From Lateolabrax maculatus (taxonomy: Eukaryota > Chordata > Actinopteri > Acropomatiformes > Lateolabracidae): a stretch of DNA of 64,000 bases. The position numbers were made by a program, and so were the translations under genes. Below, piece after piece: positions 48,601-60,600 of the stretch. The DNA lies in the NCBI GenBank assembly GCA_031216445.1, contig CM062213.1:7098501-7162500 (forward strand), written 5' to 3'. Every line of letters starts with the position of its first letter. Positions within the stretch are counted from its first letter, which is position 1. Below the pieces are notes generated by a model. It was not told the origin of the DNA. It did no database searches and saw only the letters and a list, made by a program, of their open reading frames with translations.

Positions 48601-51600
48601 ATCCTGTTGACAGTCAAGTGTAGGAATGTATGGTTTATGTTGTGGCATAATAAGCTGTTACTTTATAAACCTCGGAGGGGAAGAGGAAATGAGCTGTGCG
48701 GTATGCTTTACAAAGTTTATTGCAATTGTAAACAAATGCTAAACATCTGAGTATGACATATAGACCACACATTTTTAACATTCCTCAAATTTCATCAGGA
48801 TTGAAAAAAAATGAAACTCCCACTATTTTGATAATTGAATAATCGTTTGAGTGAATTTTCAAGTCAAAATCCCAAACACTTTTGGTGTTTTGGGCTGTTG
48901 GATTGACAAAACAAGCAATTTAAAGTCATCACCGTGGGCTCTGGGAAATTGTGGTTGACATTTTATGACATTTTACATAACAATCAGTTAATCAAGAACT
49001 AATTTGCACATTAATCTAAAATGAAATGTTAGTTGTAGCCATACATTTTTTTGAACGATTTATATTAAGGATACAATATGTTACTAGCCTGGGAACCAGA
49101 CGAATCTGTGAGCTCATGTTTCATTTGCTCTGACAGATACGTCCGGCCCTTCTCCCATTCAAACTGATTTCTCTGCTGTTTTATCGGGCTAACCAATCAC
49201 AAGCGTTTATCTAGTATGAGGCGGGTTTAATACAATGACATGACAGAGACGAGCGCTGTCTTTGTAAATATCCAAGATGGCACTCCCGTGTTCCCCGGCC
49301 GGCTACAGCGGCAGTATTAAACGGTCTGTAACTTTAAATAGCAAATACAACAAACATTTTAAACTTGAATCAAGACAGATGAGAGTCAAACATACTTGAA
49401 AATGCAGACTATAAAACATTTATGTACTAAAGTGTCTGTTCACATATCTGCAAATAATATATATGCCAATGTTGGTATAAACCAATATCATCCGGTATCA
49501 TCAGCTCATAGTAGTGGGCTGTAGTAAACTCATTCATTATCCACATCTATTTGCAGTAGGGCTGACATATATGTGGCTGAAGTTATTGACAGCCACACAG
49601 GCACAAGCCATATACATAAATAAGCACGCATGGGTTATTGGGAATGCTATTAATACACTTATAAGCACACACATGCCACACACTCATAAAAACAAGTGGT
49701 GGGATGCTATTAATATGTGAAAAACAGCAACGCACAAACTCAATGTCATCAAACATATGTGCACTTGCATGATTACACACGATAACACAAGTGTTTACTG
49801 ACAGGTGACACTAAAAATAAACCGGCATGGTTACATACACTGAAACTTGCACAAAGAGCCACTGTGTTTCTCTTAAGAGAAACAAATGGGCACTATTAAT
49901 ATACTGGCACCAACACACACCAGCACTGATGCACTGATACACGCGTACACCCTCAACTGTCGCACAAGCAGATCCTACTTATGCAAACACAAAGACCTGC
50001 TGTGTACACTCAATAGAAACAACTGCAAGCTATTAATATCTTGGCGCGTATAGGATGGACACACACAAGCACACACACATATGGATGCACACATAAGAAG
50101 ATTGATACTCCAGCTGCTCGGAAGCAGAGGGACAGAATGTCCCCAACAGCTGTGGATTCTTCTTAACGTAAGGACGGGGGAGGGACGGAGAAAAGGACGG
50201 CGGGATAGGTGGTGGGCTGGTGGAACTGTTGAAGGGTGCCTGCATGGTGGAGTTACTGTCATAGAAATACTATTTTTGTGTGTGAGTGTGTGTTGACATG
50301 CTTGATAGCTTACCAAAAACAGTAACAATATTCTTTGTTTATATTTCACACAACATTTTGTCTCTGAACTCCTGCTCTTTCTGCTTTGTTGCTCATCTAA
50401 CCAGGCATGAACCTCAACCCTGCAGCCAGTGTTTATGTATACAAATAGTAACTAGCACTTAACCTGATGTGCAACTTCCAGACTTAACTCCCGCCAATAC
50501 CACTGTGGAGTTCACTCCAGCCCAACAATAAACAAAGCACATTTTAGGGCCACAGTGTGGATATAAATACTGTTGAAGGACATCTGTAACTCTCAAGCTT
50601 CAGAAATGAGCCAGTAAAGCCCTTCAACCAAAATAGCAGCTTTTTCTTGCCTAAATGAACCAAGAGGATGTTATGGTGCAGACTAACTTTAGAAACAGGA
50701 AGTCACTGTTTCTGTGTAAGTGTGGGTCTGTGTATGTGTAGGCGCGCGCCCGTGTGTGTGTGCGTGTGCGTGAGTGTGTGTGCACCAGTAAATCTTATGC
50801 GTGTGTGCAGGTGTGTGCACTTGTGTTTGTGTGTGCGTTGTGCTTGCTGCAGAAGGCACACAGAAAGAGGATGATGGTTGTGAAACGAATATGCTATTAC
50901 AGAAACCAGAAGTTTGTCTCCTGCCTATTTTTAGCACCACAGTGCGCAAATGAGAGACAGAGAAGCTCGTACACAGATCTTATCTAGAGTTCTCTTTTAT
51001 ATTTTAAATGTTCCAGATTTAATCTTATAAATAGCATTTCTTTTCGGCTTTAAAATATGCATCTTTCATTTTTAGAGCACAATTGATGAATAGCCAGCCA
51101 ATAGACAACAATGCTGGCTAAAAATACCAGTGATGTTGCACTACTTTTTTGTTATGTGATGCTAAAACAAGTGCATACTGTAAATGTCATCTAGTAATAA
51201 ACTCTTGGTAAGATGGTAGGAAGTGATCAGCAGCTTTTGAAACCCTTCACGGTCGAGGTGGAAGAAACCTTAACTGTTTAGTTGGCTCTCTGAATGCATC
51301 AGACAGTGACAGAGCCGGTTTTGTGTCCATTCATATTATGAGTCACACTGTAAGTCTGCCTAAAGTCACAGCTGCAGTGTCAGCACAAAAACATATGTGT
51401 TCGGAAGAATGGCTTTTCTTTTAAAATTGCAGAAAAATACAGAAAACGTAGCAAATAAAGGTCAATGTAGATTATGTGTCTCTGGGAGGACACTGTCACA
51501 TTGTTGTAGAAGTCAGATATATATGGTTGCTGCAGCCTGACTTTTGCTGTATTGTCAGGGTAAAAATATGCAGCAGGTGTTTCTTTTCTGTTTAGATGAG

Positions 51601-54600
51601 AAGTAAGACTGACTTCCTGATCATTTCCTTTCTCTCAAGGGAGCTGACTTGTTTGGTAATCGTGTGTGTGTGTGTGTATGTGTGAGAGAGTGTATGCAGA
51701 TTATTTGAGTCCCCACCACCACCAACACCACAGTCCTGCTGCTCCAGTGACTGTCTGATTTCCTTTAGAAACACACAGACGTTCTTCTGGTAACACATAC
51801 TCTTCTGCTAAAATGGGTACTTCCTGTAACATCTTTCACCCTTTTTGAAAACATTACAGTAAAATAGCATACAAAGCTTAAAAGACAACCTCAACTGCTT
51901 CAACAGTGACATGCTGTCATGCATGAACCAGCTTAAAGTGGGATAGTTTGTTGAAATATTTCAGTGTCTCTGAGATTACGTATTGTCTTTCTTGTCTCTA
52001 CTTCCTTGAGTTACCTGGCAAGGTAGGATTCCAGTGACGCAGAGAACTGTGCAGAGCAAGAAGTATGTAAATTGCAGGCATGATTTTTACATCCTGTGTT
52101 TCCATATCTCTATGATGAGCTGCACAAATAATCATGCATTACAGTTTTAGTTTTCACACAAAAGCTTATCTATATTTTTGTTTTTGTCTGTCTCACACAT
52201 ACAGAAAACCTAAAAACACATGGCTGACAGTGTTGTTGTTATTATGAACTCTGTATTGGGCCAGGACCAGGACAACAGCACTGAAATTACTTGGCCTAAA
52301 CTGTACGATATTATCTTGTACTGTAAATAGTTGTGGTCTTATTAATTCCCTGCCTGTTTTTTTATGTTCTACTGTGTTTAAGTCTCACTTGACCTGCAGT
52401 AATGAGACCGTGGGAGTGTTTTCTTCTTCAGAGGAATTTTGTCAACCTGAAACGCCTTCATAGACATGATTATTTCTCCCTCTGAGTCAGTCTTGCTGTT
52501 GGGAATGAAATAACACTGCCTGGGTCTGTAAGACTTACTGTATGGCTCCTGCAGGAGGGAAGTTCAGTGGGACTTGTGTGCAGCCTGTATGTGGAAGTTA
52601 TTTTTGGGCTCTTTTGTTGCACTGCTGAAAGTTCGATCTGATAATGTCTGTATAACTTATGGAGGTGTAAGCTTTTATTTAAGCCAACGCACCATTTTTT
52701 CCTGGAGCTACTGTTCATTTTAATAGTAGACATTGAAGTTCAAGCCTTCAAAACATTGTGTGTTAATCTCTGCTTGACTTCTCTGCATCTTTTATTTGGG
52801 CATTTTGGTTTTGTCCTTTTTAGTGTGCCTGATCAGTGTAGTTGGTTTGACAATGTAATCTTCTATTAGTTCACTCCTAGATCAGATGAATAATTGCGAT
52901 TCAAGTTTGTTTGTCTGAGATACTGTGATGTGAGAGGTAGTGTTGTCATTGGAAAATTGTTACTGTGTAGCAACTTGTAGGGTATGCCAGTAAAGAAACG
53001 TCAACTTAACAGGAATTATGTGAGTAATGTTGAGTAATATTTTGGGTTGCAGTCATTCAGGCATACGGGTTCAGTAAATTTCCACGTCCTTCCCTCCCTC
53101 CCACTATCCCTCTACCCTAGAGGGAGCAAGGTGTCTGCTTCCATTCTGTATGTCTATGCTTTTGTATCAGTACCGAAACATTCCTAACAATATTTATTGG
53201 TTTCAGGTGTCAGTCAAGTTATCCGTGAGCTTGCATATGTTTTTCTATTGTTGTTATGGTCCATCACAAAACTTGAGAAAAACTTAAGGCTGAAGTTTCC
53301 TCACCACCAGTTATTATCAGCCTTCCTGTTTTATGTTTTATAGGTCATAGTAGGGCTGTGCGATTAAACAATAACGATAGTTTTTACGATAAAAAATCTT
53401 CCACGATAGCAGTGATACATTTATGAGATGCACTTGTTTTTTAGTCATTTTTCCTCTACCTACAAAAACACTGCACGGCATGTATGTGGTCTAGCCGCAC
53501 ATCCGAACCGTGTATGAGTCTCACAATACACTACGTCGACAAGGAGTGGAATCTTCAAAGCAGATGCCTTCAAACAGTGTGTTTTCCAGACGACCCGAAC
53601 GCAGAGATAATTGCCCAGGGGCTTGTGGAAGCACTCGCGTCATGGGGACTCAGCAAGGACCGCCACAACGGACAGTGGTGCAAACATAGTAAAGGCCGTT
53701 TCATTAAACAATTACAACAATCTATCTAGCCATTGGTACATTTGTACATGTATCCATGGCCTAATGTCTTATTCATTTTGGTGTCAACCAACCTGTTCAA
53801 CCTGTTCATGTCCATGATTGTCATAATCCATCACAATTAAACAGCTGTATATTAAATCATTAACGAAATGACTAGGAAAGTAATGCTAAATGCTGATTGT
53901 GTTGAGTTTGCAATTCCCATTTGGTTTTGATTCACTACTGCCACTTGAAGTAAAGAGGAAAAATAAAATTTTACCAGTATTTATTATTTTTATTTCTTTA
54001 ATTAATGTTCATTACACTACCTATAAAATGTTTGAAAGACGTTTAAAATCACAGCACTTGTTTACATATTTATTATTTTATTTTATTTATTCAGTGTTTA
54101 ATGTAAAGCCATGTTGGTTCTGTTGAATGTTCGTTTTTATAATAAATAGGCTAATTGTATATTATAAACCATAATTAACCTTCTGGTTTCTTTAGGTGTC
54201 TATTCTAAGGAAAATACTCAAATACTAAAACTGTAAATTGAGCATTATTATTATTATTATTAAATATATATTGTGATAATTATCAACATCGATCAATATC
54301 AAAAACATTTTTGGCTATATATCGTCCAGACCTAGGTGATACCATCAGGCCCATATTCAGCCATGCATGTTACAGTTTTGAGATAAAAGCAGTGTTGCTC
54401 TAACATATTTACAGGGGCCTTTGGATTACATAAATGGATCAAAACCTTTTTGTACTCCCCTGCACCTATAAAAAGACATCTGTCTTTCATTAAGACGCCA
54501 ACGCTTGGTTCAATTGTCTCACTTGTGCTAAATTTAGCTTTTTATTTCTTTCAGTTTAGTAAAACCTGGAAGGGGGATGACAGATTGATGTACCTGACCC

Positions 54601-57600
54601 AAAAGCCTTGACCACACAATGTTCAAATCTAACTCCCCACCCTGTTTCCTCCATTCTTACTTTCTTTTGTGCCCCTCAACCCCAGCACACACAAACACCC
54701 CACTCTTTTGCTTTCCTGAATGCAGTGTTGGACAATGGCCAGTTTACTTGAGGCAGGAAGACTTGAATGAAATGAAATATGACTGGTGAACGTGCAGAGT
54801 TCAAGTACAAGTACACATCTGGGCATACAGTTATGCCAAATAAACCGAGTGCACTCTTGATCATGTTTATGCAAAGCATAAGCAGTAAACGACACTCCAA
54901 TTGTTCTTGGACTTTTTTCTGTTAATATTTGTTAAAAACCTGCTTCCTCAGGCGACCTCTAAGATGTTTGCAGTGCTTTTGATACTCTTAATCTATGATG
55001 ATGATCTTTGACCAGCATGCAAGACATTGGAAAAATAGTCACATATAAGATGGAAGGTAGACTATGATCTATGAAAAAAGAGGTACTTCAGAGACACAAA
55101 CAGATTCCATAAATAATCCTTACCCCACATCGACACCCATGAGCATAGACAGCGATACCCTTCGATAAATTAACGAGTTATTTTCTCCCCCTCTCTCCTG
55201 TAGTGGATGTGATCATCAGCAATCAGGTTTCATTATCCACACATGGGGAGCAGCCCATGGACCTAAGTGTGACGCAGAGGTTGTTACATCCAGGCCCAGA
55301 TTCGGCCATGCTGGCCCCGCGCCCTCCCTTCTTCCTGGGACCCCTAACCTCTCAACATTGCCCCCAGTTTTCTCAGCAGCACTTGCAGGTAAGGACAAAC
55401 TTGTGTGTCAGGAGGACAACACTTTTGAGCAAGCTTTGGTGGCGGGCGATAAAGGAAAGTTTCAGCAGCACCACGTATAACTAGAAGCAGTTGAGTGTGA
55501 AGTGGGGATGAGTGTGACATTGGTTTGGGTGATATACATCATCAAAATCTAAAGTTTAAACCTTTAAAATAAGCACTTTATTATTTTAGTATCATCATTC
55601 TGTATGTAAACAGAGACTTAGTATGTCTGAGTATGCTCATGAAAAGTTCTGCCTATGCTGAACCACATCCGGCAAGAATAGCACATCACCATAATAGCAA
55701 TTGGGTGAGTTTGAGATGCAAGGCAGATGGACCTCCTGGCACATCAACCACAAGAAAAAAACAACGCTTTCACACATGTTGAATGGTCAACAGAAATAAG
55801 TAAGAAGCAGCTCAGGTTACCACATTCTCAGCATTAGATTCTTATCAATGCTGATTATGGATCAGCTGTCTGGTGCTGTACGACTAGTGCTATATTTGTT
55901 TAGTTTAACATGAAGTCTTAATTAATGTGTAAATCTGATTCTGTATCAGTTATGTAGAGATATTTGTTTTTTGTCAGAATTTGCAGCAGTAGCAGTGTTT
56001 GTCTCACATGCGCAGCAGACTGGTCAGTATAAATTCCTCTTAATTTTTTCTTCTCAGTATAACATTGAACATAGGCAAAGAGAGATGGAGGAGGAGAAAA
56101 GAGAAGAGCTACAACAGCTGATAAGAAAGAGTAAAAATGAGCAGAGTGAGTATCACATGAAATGTATTTTTCCATACTGTAATGTGTTTTTACAGGTTCT
56201 CTGAAAGACCATTTGGTCGTTTTAAGTGCTCTTCATCTGAGTCATAGCACACTGTAGGTTTCAATGAAAGAGAGGGGGATTTCCAACAGTACTGTGATGT
56301 ATTCTCAGATTCCAAGGAAATCTTTACTCATATCAAACCAAAGTCAAACAAACACTTGTTTCAGGAAACACTTTGTGCTGTTTTTGTTTTTACCATGAAG
56401 AGGAAATGAATATAGCATAGAGGAAAATGACAAATATCCTGGATCCTACTTTAGAAGCCTCCTGACTTTGACACTACAGTAATATACAGTACTTTCTGAA
56501 GAGAAACTATTCAAATTTCACTATCAAAAAGATTTTTTTTTCCATTATTTTATATTCTCAGGCCCACTGTTAGCTGTAGGTCAACCTTTTGTATGGCTGT
56601 ACATGATCCAAATCGCTGTCTTTTTCCTGATAAAGTGACTTTATTGACTGATAGGTGCTGTAGCCAGTCCTCTGGTAAAGCAAAAACTTCGGGAACACAT
56701 AATTATGAAGAGCCAGCCCACCCATGACAGGGTTACTCCCAACCGCAGCAGTCCTACACCAGGATACAGGTGAGAGACAAATGGGACAAACAGGGAACAT
56801 CTCCACAATCAATATTTTTCAAAGTAGACCATGAGAGCTGCAAACACAGCATAGTTTACGCAAAAAATAGAACTGTGACATTTTATTGTTGTAATACTAC
56901 ATAGCTCCAGAAGGCCTCTTCCTTTTCTGATTTTACTAAAAGTAATGCATTAATATTAAAATAAATAATTTGGTTATCTAGGCTCCCGGTTCCTGACATG
57001 TCCCCACAACCTCAGCCTACATCCTGTGACCAGCGTAAAGACCTCGCCCTGCGCAGGACAGGTGAGATACCTTTGTGTCTGTGATGGGAGTTCCCACCTG
57101 CAGGTTAAAGCTGTGAAGGTCACTGGTGATTTTCCATTTCAGGTCTGTTCTGTTGCAGCGTGCTCTGTGTAATTCGAGTCGGACTCAAAAGTCATCTGAC
57201 TGCATAGCTCAGTTGGATATTTTGTTCAGTGCGATACTTTTCAGTGTCTCAGCAAACTGTCAATACGTATTCTGGCCTAGAGAATGAAAAAAGTGAGGGA
57301 GAGGATGACTGTACACTGGACTGTCCTTTGCAGAGAAACTGCAGGGTGCTTAAGAGAGACCAAACAGTCAAAAAAAACAAGCGAGACACAAAGACCTAAG
57401 CAGTTACATAACTTTAACTAAGGTATGTGTAAAATGAACTGCGTGAGAGTCCAAGGCAGGTCTTCTTCACTGTGTGAATGAAAGTAGGAGTGGTTTCGGA
57501 TTCCTGTACATATCTGCGAGTACACTAACCATTCAAATTGCCATTATTTATTTGCGTTGCCCTAGAACCCTTGGGTGCCCGCACACACACACCCTCCAGT

Positions 57601-60600
57601 GCTTTTTTTGGCTTGGGGACAACACAAAGCTGTCTTTTATCTGCTCTGAGCCAGCCACTGATTTATTGTTTTGTTTGGGCTTATTGGAGCCTGACCAATG
57701 TAAACATGGAACTTTTTTATGCTATTAACCAGGGTTGAGGTATTTGCTTAGTTCAGCTGTGCTGCAGATTGTTTTAACTTGGTTTTGTTATGGAAATTGA
57801 GTGCATCGTACGTATTACTGAATGGGAACATTCATGCTGATGTTGAAAAAGTATGACATCAGTCAGTTTATCATCAGGTTCTGTGAGTTTGAAATACTTA
57901 AGGTATCTTTCCTTTTTATGACACCTTAGTGATAATTATGTCTGTGTCTGTGTGATTGTGCTTCTACACGTATTCATTTGTATATATTTGTGTGTGTGCA
58001 GTCTCTGAACCCACTCTGAAGTGGAAGATAAAGAAGCTCATCAGTACAAGGCCAAACCCGCTGCAGCGTAAGATCAGTGCCCCTCCTGCAGTGAAGCACA
58101 GGACAGAGACGCTAGGTAGAGTATCTACATTAAGATGGAACAATCTCATGATCTTATGCTTATGTTTTATTTGCACTGCTCTTTGTTAATGCTAAGTTAA
58201 TGCTGCTTTGATGTGTCATTTCTACCTCTGTTACTTTACAAACACGAGTTCCTCAAAAGTAGTTTCAACACATATTGTGTTGACACCGTTTAATTAATTT
58301 TGAAGTTTGTTATGTCCGTCTTTTGGGCTTTATGAACACATCTGTTCTGACAGCGGTCGCTATCACAAGTTGATAGACGTGTCTCACTTTGTCACCCAGA
58401 CTCCTCCACCAGCAGCAGCAGCACTCCAGCATCGGGGTGCAGCTCACCCAACGACAGCCTTCATTCAGAAAATGGGGCCCTCCCACTGTCTCATGAGGTG
58501 AGCCCTTCTTTTATATTTATATTATAGCAACTTTGCAAACTCTTATTCACATTAGTGTACAATGGGTGCACAGTGAGTGTTTTTACAGAACATTTTTTAA
58601 ATCCAGTAATGGTGCCAAATGCTTTAAACAGGGAGATATGAGATATGATTATTATTATTACCTGTGAGAAAGTTGATATACTTAAGTCAAATTATTATTT
58701 TTTCATGCAAATGTGTGTGCTTATGTTTTTATGTTGGATGATCATTTGTATGTGATTATCGGTACAGATAATCTCTATAATGAATATTTTATTGTCTCAT
58801 TCAGGCGCAGAGGATGCTGCTGAAGGATGGTAGCTTGACCCGTTTCACCTTGCCCCCCAACCCCACTGCCATGCCCAACATCACTGCTGGACTTCCTGCA
58901 CAGGTGAGCAACGATGCCCTCTGAAACATTTTATTTCACAACAAAAACAATAAATGTTTCTGAGTCATCAATTTAAAAGTTGAATTCAATTTACAGATAC
59001 ACGTCCATGCTATGAATGTATGCGTATCTAAGAATGAATGTCTAAAATAGGACCTGCACACTCGAACACTTAAAGAAACATGCGGTATATTCAGGCTTTC
59101 ACTTCCCTTTTTAATTTCTGTGCCGCTTTCATATCTTGTGAATCAGTCATGTGGTAGTTTACTGACTTGATGGCATTGGTAACACTTTTGTTGATGAGTC
59201 TCTACACAATCCATTAAGCCTTCACCCTGTGCAATAACCCTCCATTTTGCCTATTTGTGTTAAGCTGCAACCATGTCAAGGGTTTCCCTAATTCCCAGTA
59301 ACCTCTCCAGCATTTCTTACCATCCTCTCATCCTTTCTTCTCTCCCAAGGCTGACCTGCGAGTAGCCAGGCCGTTGGCAGTATCTGCTCTGCATCAGGTT
59401 TACTTGCCTCTGGAAGGAAGCAGTCCGGCCCTGGCTCAGCGCCTGCAGCCTGTGCTCATACTGGAACCACATACCGGACTGGTGCACTCCCAACTTGTCT
59501 CTCGTGAGTTGTGTAAATGTGTTGTACAGCATAAACAGAAATGTCTGTATACATGCATTTATGATAGTTTTGAGAAAGTAAGTAAATATATTAAAAAAAA
59601 TATTCACCTGTGTTGGGCAATGACCCAAACAAGCGGTCTGATTTAGGACCAGCAGCCGTTCAGACTGCCTTTGTGAATGCTGTCAGAGTTAAAGAGGGTT
59701 TCAGTGAGGGATTCAAGCAGAACTATCCGTCAGCATATACAGATGCACCACACCCTAATGCACCACAAGAAAACCACTTGTGTAGAACACTGTTCCAGAG
59801 TACTGGGAGGGACCACCAGCTTGCACCTTTGACTGAAGATCTGACTTTTTTGCAGTCAGTGGATGGTGGGCTGTGTTAGAGATGACACAGGCAGCAGAAT
59901 GGCTCCCCTTCATCAATGAAGAAAAAATGATTTCCAAACAATTGCCAGGCAGCTTATTTTACTGGTGCATTATTTTGAACTGACTTCTTGTAGTTCATGC
60001 AAGGGATCTTAAAAAATCATTATGCTGGGCGAGCATCTCCACTAGGAAAGGAGGGGATGCCTGATGCCTCCCTCTTTGTGGGATGTGCCATTCACAAATA
60101 CCTGTTGTTTTCGATTAAAGTGCTCGGTTCAAAGGCGTGACACAGAATGAGTGGTTGACAAATTAATCAGTCAGGCTGATATCTGTCATCTGGCCGATGC
60201 CTGCACTCATGACAAAAATGTCCGCAGACACATTCTGCGTCCCAAGCCCCAAAACCCACTCATGGCGAGACGGGGACGTAGCGACTTATTGTCTATTTCA
60301 CTCTAAATGGGACCATAATTTACTAAATGAACATCATGCTGTACTGAAAAAGACTTGAAACTAGCGACTGAGACAATAAACTCATTAGGGAAATGTTTAC
60401 TGAGGTAATAAATCAAGTGGGAAGTAGGGCAAATTTCTCATAGACCTATATACAATCTGACTTCTTTTTGTAACCAGTGGAGTCGCCCCCTGCTGGTCAT
60501 TAAAAATAATGCAGGTTTAAGGCACTTCCTCATTGGCTTTACTTTTGAGACCCGGAGGTTGTTGCTTGTGTGAACTAACTTTATTTAACACTATAAAAAA

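Larger units (their letters stand above)
36690..55203 (+). other. hdac7: hdac7 large first intron
   Basis: 18.5 kb between the inferred first coding exon and exon 2. It contains interspersed repeats (37920-38035, 39730-39945, 43545-43778, 46451-46910, 48810-49043, 49085-49320), a decayed hAT transposon (53351-54334), CA/GT arrays, a CpG-rich candidate second promoter (44260-44643) and MEF2-type motifs (49811, 50925). No other coding exon was recognised. Confidence 0.55.

Noticed and set aside
55203..55256. GTG at 55203 as an alternative start giving MDVIISN
   Set aside because: The G belongs to the acceptor AG. The codon is completed by the upstream exon, and the inferred junction gives valine, not an initiator.
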